A DNA stretch of 64,000 nt from Paenibacillus_G elgii_A (GTDB lineage Bacteria; Bacillota; Bacilli; Paenibacillales; NBRC-103111). The position numbers and the translations under genes are program-made. Each line of letters starts with the position of its first letter. Within the stretch, counting starts at the first letter, position 1. Positions 17,886 to 26,480 of this stretch are shown here, piece by piece. The stretch is from assembly GCA_042219835.1 (NCBI GenBank), contig JBHJMN010000034.1, forward strand, positions 1 to 64,000. The letters run 5' to 3'. The notes below the pieces were generated by a model that saw only the letters and a list, made by a program, of their open reading frames with translations, did not search any database and was not told the DNA's origin.

Positions 17886-17930
17886 TTTGGACACCTCGAC
17901 TTTCCGTTGTTATTTCATGTTAATTATAGC

Positions 17931-17973
17931 AAAAAAACTCGAGTCCCTTCGTGTACAGGAAATCGAGTTTTTA
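17931..17973 (-). terminator. Terminator of the 130-aa gene
   Basis: AAAAACTCGA / TCGAGTTTTT inverted repeat with a 20-base loop and a T run on the minus strand. It could work in both directions. Confidence 0.65.
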
Positions 17974-17994
17974 ATTGCGTCCAAGACCTAAAAC

Positions 17995-18387
17995 TTATTC
18001 CAATGATTTTTTTATTAATTTGAATCGCTCGTTGATCATTTCATGGGGATTAATATGTTTAACTCCAGCGGCCTTCGCTGCAAAACTGGCGAAATTTAAC
18101 CCTGCGCCAAATATTTGTAAAGCTCCGTCGGCGAGGTTTCCTTTTTTTAATTCTTCGATGCCGTCTCTAATAAAATTGTTACTTTCGTCCAGATGGCAAT
18201 CAGCTATGTATTTATTTCCTTCGTGAAATAATTTAAGATTTTCCAATATTTGATTTGCTGTTTCTTCTGATATGCCCGCATCGATATCCATAAGCATTTC
18301 GTTTATAGGTTTTACTAATCTTCCATACAAGCTATCGTATTCTTCGCAGTAAGCCGCTATTTTTTCTCGTAATTCTTTTGCATTCAT
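17995..18387 (-). CDS. Hypothetical helical protein, 130 aa
   Basis: A charged, mostly helical protein (ELREKIAAYCEEYDSLYG; EETANQILENLKLFHEGNK) with a more hydrophobic small-residue stretch near 93-108 (GAGLNFASFAAKAAGV). No signal peptide and no recognised family. AAGGAG lies 9 bases before the ATG, and a terminator follows the stop. The gene is AT-rich and stands alone between unrelated genes, which fits an accessory or acquired gene. Confidence 0.7.
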   Translation of the reverse strand: MNAKELREKIAAYCEEYDSLYGRLVKPINEMLMDIDAGISEETANQILENLKLFHEGNKYIADCHLDESNNFIRDGIEELKKGNLADGALQIFGAGLNFASFAAKAAGVKHINPHEMINERFKLIKKSLE

Positions 18388-18502
18388 TGTTTTCGCTCCT
18401 TAAATTATTTTTTTCGTCTGCTTTTTCGCAACTCCAAATTCTAACATAATTTAGCATGACATCTTTTATATACTTTGTCAACAATAATGTATTATAAGTA
18501 TA

Positions 18503-18580
18503 AAAAAATAGGGGCGACCGCCAACATATCTTTGAAAAACATGCGTACGTTTTTCGCGTTTTGTTGGCGGTACCCCTATT
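18503..18580 (-). terminator. Large nested terminator of the aldo-keto reductase gene
   Basis: A 19-20 bp stem (arms about 18508-18526 and 18561-18580, with a mismatch) encloses a second hairpin, GAAAAA / TTTTTC. On the minus strand the outer stem is followed by seven T. Confidence 0.75.
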
Positions 18581-18651
18581 CACGGTGATGGTATCCTACA
18601 GCGGCGCACCATTCGTTTGACGATGTCCAACGTTTTCGCAGAACGCTGAGC

Positions 18652-19626
18652 TTACGGCATAGTGCGGCCCCGCGAGGCGACGTAGAGCGTGTACCACTCT
18701 TCCCTTGTAAGCATCACCCGCTCCGCTTCGCCGCAAGCCCGGATGCGATCGGGACGCACGGTGCCGATCACCGGCTGGATCTTTGCGGGATGACGCAGCA
18801 GAAACGCGAGCACGATCGCTTCCGGCGATACGTCCTTCTGCTCAGCCATACGGCTGACCAAGGCTGCGGTGGCCCGGACAGATTCCGGCTGCCCCGACAA
18901 GTCGCCGCCTGTGAACAGACCCCGCGCGAGCGGACTCCATGCCTGGATCTGGATATGTTCCATCTGGCAAAATTCCATCGTCCCTTCCGGGAACGAGACG
19001 CCAGTGCCCTGCGGCTGGTTTAAATGTACGCCTGCATCCAGCCAGTCCAGCTTGAGCAGACTCATTTCCAGCTGATTCGCGATGAGCGGCTGCCGGATCA
19101 TGGACTGCAGGAAGCGGATTTGCGCCGCGTTCATGTTCGAGACGCCGAACGCTCTTACTTTCCCCGCTTCGTGCAGCAGCTGGAACGCTTCCGCCACTTC
19201 TTCCGGTTCCATCAGCGGATCGGGCCGGTGCAGAAGCAAAATATCCAGCGTCTCGATGCCGAGCCGGCTTAAAATCCCGTCGACACTCGCTTCAATATGC
19301 TCCTTCGAGAAATCGTACCGCCCCGGAACCCCCTCTTCCTCGAAGCGGATGCCGCATTTGGATTGAATGATGATCCGCTCCCGCAGATCGGGACGCTCCT
19401 TCAACACTTGACCGAACACTTGCTCGGCCTTGCCTTTGGTGTAAATATTCGCGTGATCGAACATATTGATGCCAGCGGAGAGCGCCGCTTCGACCGCTTC
19501 GTGCGCCTGCTTGACGTGTTCCGCCGTGTACGGCTCCCGGTCCCAGCCTCCGCCAAGCCCCATGCAGCCGAGCACAATCCGGCTGGCGCGAAATTCGTGT
19601 TTATGTAATGGAATTGGTGTGTTCAT
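18652..19626 (-). CDS. Aldo/keto reductase, YdhF-like
   Basis: 324 aa, a complete (beta/alpha)8 NADPH oxidoreductase. The catalytic tetrad is visible as D and Y in FDHANIY, K in IIQSKCG, and H in LLLHRPDP. IGTVRPDRIRACG near the C-terminus binds NADPH. It is closest to the YdhF group, whose substrates are small carbonyl compounds and mostly undefined. Single gene with its own terminator. No operon partner. Confidence 0.88.
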   Translation of the reverse strand: MNTPIPLHKHEFRASRIVLGCMGLGGGWDREPYTAEHVKQAHEAVEAALSAGINMFDHANIYTKGKAEQVFGQVLKERPDLRERIIIQSKCGIRFEEEGVPGRYDFSKEHIEASVDGILSRLGIETLDILLLHRPDPLMEPEEVAEAFQLLHEAGKVRAFGVSNMNAAQIRFLQSMIRQPLIANQLEMSLLKLDWLDAGVHLNQPQGTGVSFPEGTMEFCQMEHIQIQAWSPLARGLFTGGDLSGQPESVRATAALVSRMAEQKDVSPEAIVLAFLLRHPAKIQPVIGTVRPDRIRACGEAERVMLTREEWYTLYVASRGRTMP

Positions 19627-19713
19627 TGGTATGTACGCTCCTCTGTCTTGTTCTCGCGAGTCTGTCGCTTATTATATGTCATGCTCGTGAACCGCTGCAA
19701 TGGTGCGCCGGAC

Positions 19714-20463
19714 TTAGGGGGCAAGAAACCGTTCCAAGATGTCGTCGATGCGGCCGGCTTCAATCGTCTCTTTGGTTTTAGTCGGACCGTCGACTACGGT
19801 CAAGGAATGATCGAACAGCGTCATTCGGCCTTCCTCCGTCACTTTCATCAAGAAATAAACTTTGTTGAACGGCGATTCCGGGGCGTATTGCGTCACGTCG
19901 CACACCTCGGCAAAATCTTCGAGCTGCTTCGGTTCCAGATCAAACCTGTATAGGATGGTCCAGTCCCGCTCCTCCTTCTTCTCCAAAATATAACTGTTCC
20001 GCAGCTCAGGATACGGTCTGATCCGATAGAAACCGTCCGTGTCCTGAATCTCCTCCCCAGTCATGGGCACCGGACGGCGCGGGGAGTTGCCGCCAAAGCC
20101 GACGTCAACCAAATATGGACGCCCCTCCAAACGAACGAGATTGGTGGCATGCGAGCCTTCCGTCCCCCATTGCCCTTCTCCCCGATAGACCGTTGCAGCA
20201 ATCATATGGGTCTCAAACCCGATCCGGCGCAGCAGCTCGCTGAACAATCCGTTTAACTCATAGCAGACGCCACCCCTGCGCCGGTTCACGAGTTTATCGA
20301 AGAGGTCGCCGGTCCGAAGCGCGATCGGAATGCCGCGCAGAATATCTAAATTTTCAAAAGGAACCCGGGTCACATGCTGCTTTTGCAGCTGCGTCAAGCC
20401 TTCCAAGGTCTGTTGAACAGGCTCTGCTGCTTCGATGCGCTGCAAGTAAAGACGCGTATCCAT
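19714..20463 (-). CDS. nat: Arylamine N-acetyltransferase
   Basis: 249 aa. Transfers acetyl from acetyl-CoA to arylamines or hydrazines. The cysteine-protease-like triad is clear: C67 in RRGGVCYELN, H105 in SHATNLV and D120 in YLVDVGFGG. The open frame starts 12 codons earlier, but that ATG (20499) has no ribosome binding site, while AAGGGG lies 9 bases before the ATG at 20463. NAT genes are frequent in Bacillales, and some act in ansamycin-like amide formation. No biosynthetic partner adjoins this one directly, although a possible metabolite cassette ends about 200 bases away. Confidence 0.88.
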   Translation of the reverse strand: MDTRLYLQRIEAAEPVQQTLEGLTQLQKQHVTRVPFENLDILRGIPIALRTGDLFDKLVNRRRGGVCYELNGLFSELLRRIGFETHMIAATVYRGEGQWGTEGSHATNLVRLEGRPYLVDVGFGGNSPRRPVPMTGEEIQDTDGFYRIRPYPELRNSYILEKKEERDWTILYRFDLEPKQLEDFAEVCDVTQYAPESPFNKVYFLMKVTEEGRMTLFDHSLTVVDGPTKTKETIEAGRIDDILERFLAP

Positions 20464-20619
20464 GTTCATTATCCCCTTTTTCTTATTTTTGGAATCCATG
20501 CTGCGTTAAAGCCACGACGCACGCAGGCAGTATCGTGTTGACCTATCGTTTCGATCTAGTATATGTCGAAGCGGCGATCGCTTCAACCACGAAAATGCGG
20601 CTCCAAACCGCGACGCATG

Positions 20620-20649
20620 AAAAAACAGCCGCCCGCAAGCAGCTGTTTT
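20620..20649 (-). terminator. Terminator of the ATP-grasp/ABC cassette
   Basis: Minus-strand AAAACAGC / GCTGTTTT stem with a 12-base loop and a T run. It ends the leftward cassette that begins at 25381. Confidence 0.7.
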
Positions 20650-20660
20650 CCTTCACTTGG

Positions 20661-21719
20661 CTATATCCCTACTGGTTGACCCGATTCCACGCGCTTTAAC
20701 AGCCGCTCCAGCAGCCCTGGCTCGCTTTCCTTAAACATCTCCAGCTTGGCGGGCATCTTCGCGAAAATCCGCTCATCACCCTTCGTTTCCGCGATAGCCA
20801 GCTGATCGCGCAGCAGCTTCGCCTTGTTCGCAAGCTCTTCGAACGATCGCAGCAGCTCCTCGTCCTGTTCGATGATGCCGTGCTGCGTGAAGTACCGGAT
20901 TCGGTCCGCCATCACCTTTTTGTGCTCCCAGAGCAAATGCAGATGCCTTATGCCGTTGGGCGACACCAACGAAGGATGCCTCTCCGCTGCGGCTCTGAAG
21001 TACATTTGGAGATACTCGTATGTCGCCATACCAAACACTTCGCCGTCCGGGTTATAGTTGATCCGGTTCAAGTGAGTCTCGCTGTTCAAATAATCGCGCA
21101 GCTGATCCGCGACCGCCACCGGGTCGAACGCAAAGGGATGCTCCCCGTTGAACCGGTAAAAAAACGTATGGTGATCCGCCGTAAGCCCGCTTTCGATAAG
21201 CCGCTTCATTGATTCGCAGGCGCTTATGAATTCCTCAAACGGAATTTTGAGGGTCCGGTACACCAGATTGCCATCGAACATCGAGACATCGAACATTTGT
21301 TCCTTTAGATCGTATCCGGAGAGCATCAGATGATGGGGAAAGGCGTCGCCCCCATAGGCGGGGCCGATCGTAATTTTCGATTCGTCGATGAAGACGATCG
21401 CATAATAGCCTTGGCGAATACGCCCGATCATAAACTCGACAAGCTCGTCCGTCCGAAATCCAGACAGTAGTTCATAATTGACCGCACAGGTCAAAAGAAA
21501 CGGATTGTTGAAATTCAGCTCGTTTGGCTTGCCCCGGAAAAAATCGAAAAAAAACTGCTGCCGTTTCTCGAGAAAATGCTTCGTACACGACATTTGGATG
21601 AAATTGGTATAGTACCACGGCAGCGTCTCCTCGTAATTATGCGTAATCGACAACGTGTACGCCCAACGCAAGAAGCCTTTGATCGGCGGCGGCTGCAGCG
21701 GCAATTGATACCGACTCAT
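20661..21719 (-). CDS. BtrH-like (papain-fold related) protein of the ATP-grasp cassette
   Basis: 352 aa, family uncertain. The stretch from GYYAIVFIDESKITIG through FPHHLMLSGYD to the motif KIPFEEF has the strand-His-GYD pattern of butirosin BtrH-type N-terminal domains and C39-like folds. Candidate cysteines are C44 (MSCTKHF) and C78 (LLTCAVNYE); neither has a classical active-site context. The last 90 residues are helical. The start follows GGGGGAG by 10 bases. It is the last gene of the cassette, 56 bases after the ABC ATPase. It may be an acyl- or peptidyl-transferase, but that is inference from context. Confidence 0.6.
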   Translation of the reverse strand: MSRYQLPLQPPPIKGFLRWAYTLSITHNYEETLPWYYTNFIQMSCTKHFLEKRQQFFFDFFRGKPNELNFNNPFLLTCAVNYELLSGFRTDELVEFMIGRIRQGYYAIVFIDESKITIGPAYGGDAFPHHLMLSGYDLKEQMFDVSMFDGNLVYRTLKIPFEEFISACESMKRLIESGLTADHHTFFYRFNGEHPFAFDPVAVADQLRDYLNSETHLNRINYNPDGEVFGMATYEYLQMYFRAAAERHPSLVSPNGIRHLHLLWEHKKVMADRIRYFTQHGIIEQDEELLRSFEELANKAKLLRDQLAIAETKGDERIFAKMPAKLEMFKESEPGLLERLLKRVESGQPVGI

Positions 21720-21775
21720 AACATAAACTCCCCCTTGTCTTCCTCAAGTAGATGCGGTTGTTTTCGCTTGCGGGG

Positions 21776-22762
21776 TTATCCGGTGGCTGCTTCTTTGCCG
21801 TACAGCTTGGCAATGCTTTCTTCAAGCGGGAGGTCCGCCACCGTGAAATCGACGACCGGAAACCGGTCAAGCAGCATCCGGGATACCGGCTTCAACTGCT
21901 CCTTCGGCAGCTCGATTACCGCGTGATACGAGTCGCGCTTCGTGACGCAGCCGAGCGTTCTCAGGCTTTCCTCCGGCACCGGCTCGGAAAACTGAACGCT
22001 TAGCACCTTGACTTCGTTGAACAGCTCGTTGATTTTCTTGAAATCGCCGTCGTACAAAATACGGCCTTCGTTAATAACAATCGTACGCTTGCAGACGTCC
22101 TCGATATCCTTCATATAATGGCTGGTCAAAATCAAGGTTGCCTTGAATTGCTCGTTGTAATAGGTCAGAAACTCCCGGATCTTCTTCTGTGAGATCAGAT
22201 CGAGGCCGATCGTCGGCTCGTCCAGAAACAACAATTTGGGACTGTGAATGAGCGCAGCGATCAGCTCCATCTTCATCCGTTCGCCGAGCGACAGCCGCCG
22301 GACCTGCACGTGCAGCAAATGCTTCACATCCAGCATCTCCGACAGCTCGGCAAGCATTCGCTCGTAGGCCTCATCCGGAATTTGGTAAATGCATTTGTTC
22401 AGGTAAATCGACTCGATGGCGGGCAAATCGACCCACAGCTGATTTTTTTGCCCCATCACGAGCGAGAAGATACGCTTGAATTCTTTTCTGCGCTCCCATG
22501 GCGTATGCCCGAATACCGAGGCTTCCCCGCCGGTCGGATGAAGAATACCGGAAAGCATCTTCAGCGTCGTCGTCTTCCCGGCGCCGTTCGGCCCGATGAA
22601 GCCCACGCATTCCCCGGAAGCGATCTCGAACGAAATGGACTTGACCGCTTCCTTCGTCAACGTTTTGCGGGAAAACAAATTTTTCAAGGAATGCCGAAGC
22701 CCCGCTTCCTTCGTGTAATAATCGTAGGTTTTGCGCAGTCCGCTCACCCGGATCCGTTCCAT
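21776..22762 (-). CDS. ABC transporter ATP-binding protein (ABC-2 exporter type)
   Basis: 328 aa. Walker A GPNGAGKTT, signature RRLSLGERMKMELIAAL, Walker B LLFLDEPTIGLD and H-loop ILTSHYMKD are all intact. The N-terminal extension (KTYDYYTKEAGLRHSLKNLF) and C-terminal regulatory domain are those of DrrA/YbhF-like export ATPases. ATG 22762 follows AGGAGGACGCC; the longer open frame into the glycosyltransferase gene is not supported. No membrane permease gene is in this cassette or anywhere nearby, which is unusual for this type. Confidence 0.85.
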   Translation of the reverse strand: MERIRVSGLRKTYDYYTKEAGLRHSLKNLFSRKTLTKEAVKSISFEIASGECVGFIGPNGAGKTTTLKMLSGILHPTGGEASVFGHTPWERRKEFKRIFSLVMGQKNQLWVDLPAIESIYLNKCIYQIPDEAYERMLAELSEMLDVKHLLHVQVRRLSLGERMKMELIAALIHSPKLLFLDEPTIGLDLISQKKIREFLTYYNEQFKATLILTSHYMKDIEDVCKRTIVINEGRILYDGDFKKINELFNEVKVLSVQFSEPVPEESLRTLGCVTKRDSYHAVIELPKEQLKPVSRMLLDRFPVVDFTVADLPLEESIAKLYGKEAATG

Positions 22763-22787
22763 GGCGTCCTCCTGATCGGTTAATGGT

Positions 22788-23894
22788 TTAGACGTAACGC
22801 TCGTTTGGAGCCGTATCCCATTCCCTTCCGTAATGACAGGCTGTATTGCGCTGCTTTCGCAGCCGTTCGTGGCAGGCCTGCAAAGACGCGGCCGGAAACC
22901 CGGCTTCCTCCCAATCGTCATAGCCGATACCGAATCCGCACCGCTTCCAAAAGGCGGCATTGCTTTCCTCGTGATATCCGAACGGCTCCAGCAGCAGCAG
23001 CGGCGTGGCGTACACCAGCGAATCGTTCAAAGTAGCGCCTCCCGGCTTGCTAATAATTGCCCGGCCCAAGCGAACGAGCTCCAAATAGGAAACGTAGTCC
23101 GGCAGCCTGCGCCGTTCAATCGTCCCCTGCCGCCTTACGAGCTCCAGCATCGGAGGATAGGTATATGCTCCCTCCGTATCCCTGATCCACGGACTCCACT
23201 CGGAATCCGCCATAAAATAGCGGGTTTCCCCGTCGTCCTCCTGCACTTCGCTCTCGTCATACGCAATGATATCCAGTCGGCAGCCGCCGCTCCGCAGCCG
23301 CTCGATTTTGTCCCGGTAGGTCCCGATCCCCCAGCCGCCGCCATGAATAAGAAAGCGGTCGTTCCGTTCCTCGAAGGACGCGGCCTCTGCGTCCGGCGGC
23401 GCGATCCAATAGCTGGGGCTTCCGAGCCCGGGATCGTAAAACTGCACATTGCGGTAAGCTTGGTAAGAAGACTTATAAACCTTATACGAAGGGGTGTCGC
23501 AAGCATCCATATGAATCCATTCGATATGGACGGGAAAGCCTGCAACCTCCTTGTAGGCTTCCAGAATAGGCAGCCAAAACCCCGTAAAAGCGATAAACGT
23601 CGCGCAGCCCGTTTGCCGCCAATGCGCGTGCAGCCGGCGGACCTCCGAATCATCGAGATTCGGACCGATGTCCTTGGCCATCCGATGCCCGGTCAAAGCG
23701 ACGGAAAAATTGTTGTGAAACGCTTTTTTATACCCATTGATTTTGCTTCGGGTCTCCTCGCGATAGAGCGTTTCAAGCACCTGCACTTCCGCCCGGATAT
23801 GTTGGCGCGCAAGGGTTTCTCGAAGATGTATCGCAGGAATATAGGCGCCGAGCGAATTGCCTGAGGCCAACAGCGTGATCGTGTCCTTAGTCAT
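22788..23894 (-). CDS. GT-B glycosyltransferase, MurG-like
   Basis: 368 aa. The N-terminal Rossmann domain starts LLASGNSLGAYIPAIHL. The C-terminal block ISKPGGATLNDSLVYATPLL, then PFGYHEESNAAF, matches the nucleotide-sugar site of MurG/UGT-type enzymes (SKPGG..T..E......P....QE.NA). FLIHGGGWGIGTY opens the second domain. It should transfer a sugar from an NDP-sugar; donor and acceptor are unknown. The ATG follows AGGGGG by 8 bases. 25 bases separate it from the ABC gene and 21 from the ATP-grasp gene, so it is co-transcribed with both. Confidence 0.75.
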   Translation of the reverse strand: MTKDTITLLASGNSLGAYIPAIHLRETLARQHIRAEVQVLETLYREETRSKINGYKKAFHNNFSVALTGHRMAKDIGPNLDDSEVRRLHAHWRQTGCATFIAFTGFWLPILEAYKEVAGFPVHIEWIHMDACDTPSYKVYKSSYQAYRNVQFYDPGLGSPSYWIAPPDAEAASFEERNDRFLIHGGGWGIGTYRDKIERLRSGGCRLDIIAYDESEVQEDDGETRYFMADSEWSPWIRDTEGAYTYPPMLELVRRQGTIERRRLPDYVSYLELVRLGRAIISKPGGATLNDSLVYATPLLLLEPFGYHEESNAAFWKRCGFGIGYDDWEEAGFPAASLQACHERLRKQRNTACHYGREWDTAPNERYV

Positions 23895-23915
23895 GGACAG
23901 CCCCCTGTCCTTCCG

Positions 23916-25286
23916 TTAATGGAATACTGTCACCGATAGGTCATGCAGCACTTGCTTCAGCCGTTCCAACGCCATTCCCCGGGTTTCCTCCGTCTGTCCG
24001 ATCACCGATACATACAACCGGCCTTTCGGCTTCGCCGAAGACCGCCCGCCCGGGCCGCCGTTCACGGTTAACGTACCGGAGGATAGCGGCATGATGCCGC
24101 TTTGGCGCAGCGGGGTAAACAACAGCTGCTCATCCTCCAGCGCTTGAAGCATCCGTTCGAAGCGGAATCCATCCGGCAGAGCGACGGACAGATAGGTAAG
24201 CCAGCCCTTGAGGCTCCAGCCTGCAAGCAGCCGGTCCAGATGCGCATTGATGAGCCCCATCGACATCCGGGCGTTAACCTCGACGATGGGGACAAGCTCT
24301 CCGTCCTCCAGCACCATCGAGTCAAAGCAAACGTATCCGAAATAGCCGTCGAGATGCAGCTCACGCAGCGCCGCCTCAAGCATCCGGAAGTACCCTTTTT
24401 GTTCGAGGAAGTTCACAAAGGCGGTTTCCGCCGTGACGGAGCCGCCGTAATTTTGCTGGCGGTTTATCATCCGCTGCACGGAAATCAGTTCTCGGGAGCC
24501 GTCCGGCTCAAGCAGCCATTGACTGGAGAAGTCGGCTGCCTTGGGCAACAGCGGTTCGAGCAAAAAGAGCGTCTGGGAGCCGGCTTCCTCTTGCTTCCGC
24601 AAGTACGAAACGATCCGTTTCAGCAGCGACGGGCTTTCGATCAGCAAGTTGCCTTTGCCCGATACGCCGAACGGGTCCTTGATCAGAAAAGCGCCTTTAC
24701 GCAGCAGCTCGGCGCCGTATTGGGCCACTTCCTCCGCACTCATGACCGGCGTACCGTAAACGTGCAGTCCCGTGTCCTCCAGCAGCCGATGGTGATACAG
24801 CTTGGAGTTCACACGCTTCACTACAGCCAAATCCGGTAGAGGGTTGGCGAAAACCACCTTTCTCGCATACTCTTGCGCCTCCTCCGTTACCGCGTACGGC
24901 GTAAGCACATACGGCTTGTCCGCATTGGAGCCGGGGATACCGTCCCGGGGAGCGAGCTTAAAGATGCACGACGCGAAATCCTGCGAGCGCAGCGCTTCTT
25001 CGGCTTCCGGCGAAGTCAAGTCTACGACGCTGCGGTGGTGAAACGAAACGCCCAGCTTGGCGAAATAATCCAGCAGCGCTTCGTCGATCCGGCAGCGGGT
25101 ATACAATATATCGTTAGGCCCGCACAGCGGAAAAAGCAGTTCATCCATACAAAGAACGATCCGGTCCCTTTCCGGGTCGGGAATTCGGGGCAGCATCGAC
25201 AATAGAGGATCTCTCCAGCGCGTTTCCGGGTCAAATGTGCCCATGACCGTTTTGCGAACAGCGACGGCAGATTTACTCGACAACAT
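23916..25286 (-). CDS. ATP-grasp carboxylate-amine ligase
   Basis: 456 aa. ATP-grasp features in order: KRVNSKLYHHRLLEDTG (lid entry), FLIKDPFGVSGKGNLL (phosphate-binding glycine loop), LLEPLLPKAADFS, FGYVCFDSMVLEDGE and IVEVNARMSMG (metal-binding E and N). The region before residue 140 is a pre-ATP-grasp Rossmann-like domain. The C-terminal part (GTLTVNGGPGGRS to the end) resembles the tail of PGM1-type peptide ligases. It should make an amide bond at the cost of ATP. It has no ribosome binding site of its own. Its ATG lies two bases after the stop of a 30-codon leader ORF, which suggests translational coupling. Confidence 0.75.
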   Translation of the reverse strand: MLSSKSAVAVRKTVMGTFDPETRWRDPLLSMLPRIPDPERDRIVLCMDELLFPLCGPNDILYTRCRIDEALLDYFAKLGVSFHHRSVVDLTSPEAEEALRSQDFASCIFKLAPRDGIPGSNADKPYVLTPYAVTEEAQEYARKVVFANPLPDLAVVKRVNSKLYHHRLLEDTGLHVYGTPVMSAEEVAQYGAELLRKGAFLIKDPFGVSGKGNLLIESPSLLKRIVSYLRKQEEAGSQTLFLLEPLLPKAADFSSQWLLEPDGSRELISVQRMINRQQNYGGSVTAETAFVNFLEQKGYFRMLEAALRELHLDGYFGYVCFDSMVLEDGELVPIVEVNARMSMGLINAHLDRLLAGWSLKGWLTYLSVALPDGFRFERMLQALEDEQLLFTPLRQSGIMPLSSGTLTVNGGPGGRSSAKPKGRLYVSVIGQTEETRGMALERLKQVLHDLSVTVFH

Positions 25287-25288
25287 GA

Positions 25289-25381
25289 TCAAGTGCCCGC
25301 CACCGGAGTACACCGGTTTAAGAAGTCGAAAAACATGCCGATGGAACGAAGACGAAAATCGTTGTTCAAATCCGTAAACAC
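25289..25381 (-). CDS. 30-aa leader or precursor-like peptide ORF
   Basis: Minus-strand frame of 30 codons starting at GTG 25381, beginning MFTDLNNDFR and ending FLNRCTPVAGT. AGGAGG lies 8 bases before the GTG, the only strong ribosome binding site at the head of the cassette. Its TGA is followed two bases later by the ATG of the ATP-grasp gene. A five-codon frame from an ATG two bases earlier is the alternative. It may only couple translation, or it may be a peptide substrate for the ligase. Both are inference. Confidence 0.5.
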   Translation of the reverse strand: MFTDLNNDFRLRSIGMFFDFLNRCTPVAGT

Positions 25382-25647
25382 ATCAATTCCCTCCTCTTGG
25401 CATATAAGGTACTCTAGGCTCATTCCTCTTCATTATGGCATATCGGTATGGTGATGGCGAGGGATAAATTTCCACCATTATGGGATACGATCCATTTCAT
25501 TTTACGGGTTAGGAGGGAATAATTTGCACGAAGAACGTTGCAAGATGAAGGGCGCATAGGCCGAAAAACCCTCTTGATCTTCGTCCATCCTCCCAACGGG
25601 GACGGGGATCGTGCCCGGACCAGAGCGAACTGGGGGCAAAGCTTTTT

Positions 25648-25677
25648 TTGTCATGGTATACGCGGGTATGGTATAAT
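25648..25677 (+). promoter_or_regulatory. SigA-type promoter of the PCYCGC lipoprotein gene
   Basis: TTGTCA (25648-25653) and TATAAT (25672-25677) with an 18-bp spacer, 36 bases before the TTG start. Upstream (25509-25647) lies a GC-rich stretch with partial hairpins and no clear gene. Confidence 0.7.
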
Positions 25678-25713
25678 TCGATCGAATAAAACGAATGCGA
25701 CGAGGTGAATCCA

Positions 25714-26202
25714 TTGTTTCGACGTGCAACGGTAATTCTGGCTTTAACCGCCCTTCTGCTAATCCTGAGCGCTTGCGGCGGCTCCAAGGCGGCGGAGGAG
25801 TCTCATGTTCCACATAAGACGCCAAGCGGCGATTTGCAAGAGAAAACGGCTTCGCTGACCGCGCTGCCCTCTTTCTTGGACAAGCAGCCGGAGCAGATGA
25901 AGAAAGCGTATTTGGTTGCGGCCCAGACGAAGGATCTGCTGCGCAATATCCCCTGTTATTGCGGTTGCGGCGAGAGCGCAGGGCATCAAAGCAACATGAA
26001 CTGCTTCATTAAAGAAACCGCCTCCGACGGTTCGGTCGTGTGGGACGATCACGCCACCCGCTGCGGCGTATGTCTGGAAATTGCCGTCAAATCGGCGCAG
26101 TGGCAGCAGCAGGGCCATTCGGCCAAAGACATCCGCGAGCAGATCGACAAGCAGTATCAAAAAGGTTATGCCAAACCGACGCAGACCCCCCTGCCCGCCT
26201 AA
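25714..26202 (+). CDS. PCYCGC-motif lipoprotein
   Basis: 162 aa. A lipoprotein signal peptide ends in LILSACGG, so the mature protein is anchored at the outer face of the membrane. IPCYCGCGESAGHQSN is the defining PCYCGC motif, and further cysteines (NCFI, RCGVCLEI) make a likely metal or disulfide centre. This family is found in Bacillales with unknown function, possibly metal or redox related. TTG 25714 is 6 bases after GAGGTG; the GTG at 25705 lies inside that site. Single gene with promoter and terminator. Confidence 0.82.
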   Translation: MFRRATVILALTALLLILSACGGSKAAEESHVPHKTPSGDLQEKTASLTALPSFLDKQPEQMKKAYLVAAQTKDLLRNIPCYCGCGESAGHQSNMNCFIKETASDGSVVWDDHATRCGVCLEIAVKSAQWQQQGHSAKDIREQIDKQYQKGYAKPTQTPLPA

Positions 26203-26221
26203 TTTGCACGCAAGTCAGAAA

Positions 26222-26259
26222 AACGCCGCTGCTTGAAATTCAAGCAGACGGCGTTTTTT
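26222..26259 (+). terminator. Terminator after the PCYCGC gene
   Basis: AACGCCG..CTGCTTGAA / TTCAAGCAG.CGGCGTT nearly perfect stem followed by TTTT. Confidence 0.85.
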
Positions 26260-26367
26260 GCATCAGTGATTGCCGGGAAGAAAAAACATCACGCTAAATT
26301 GACAGACCTGCTCCTGCTCTCCCATAATAAATTGAGAACCCGGGAAAGTTCAGGATATCGCTCAATA

Positions 26368-26395
26368 AGTTTACATAATTATTATTATGTAAACA
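26368..26395. other. dif-like recombinase site A
   Basis: 11-6-11 layout: left arm AGTTTACATAA, centre TTATTA, right arm TTATGTAAACA. The arms are inverted repeats with 10 of 11 positions matching. The right arm is almost identical to the XerD half of B. subtilis dif (TTATGTAAACT). It lies 86 bases before the xerS start. Confidence 0.6.
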
Positions 26396-26428
26396 AAATA
26401 TGCAGTGCTGACAATTCCTTCGACAATT

Positions 26429-26456
26429 TCATTACATAACATTTATTATGTAAACT
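26429..26456. other. dif-like recombinase site B
   Basis: Left arm TCATTACATAA, centre CATTTA, right arm TTATGTAAACT, which equals the B. subtilis dif XerD half-site. It ends 25 bases before the xerS ATG, so it could also be an operator for xerS. Confidence 0.6.
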
Positions 26457-26480
26457 ATTTTACATATGGAGGCGGTTCGC

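Noticed and set aside
18503..18580. Nested inverted repeat considered as a MITE-like mobile element
   Set aside because: It has no target-site duplication or second copy in the window, and the position and T run explain it as a terminator.
25533..25568. Eleven-codon plus-strand frame after AGGAGGGAATAAT, possible leader peptide
   Set aside because: It is too short to judge, and the lipoprotein promoter lies downstream of it, so it would not be on that transcript.
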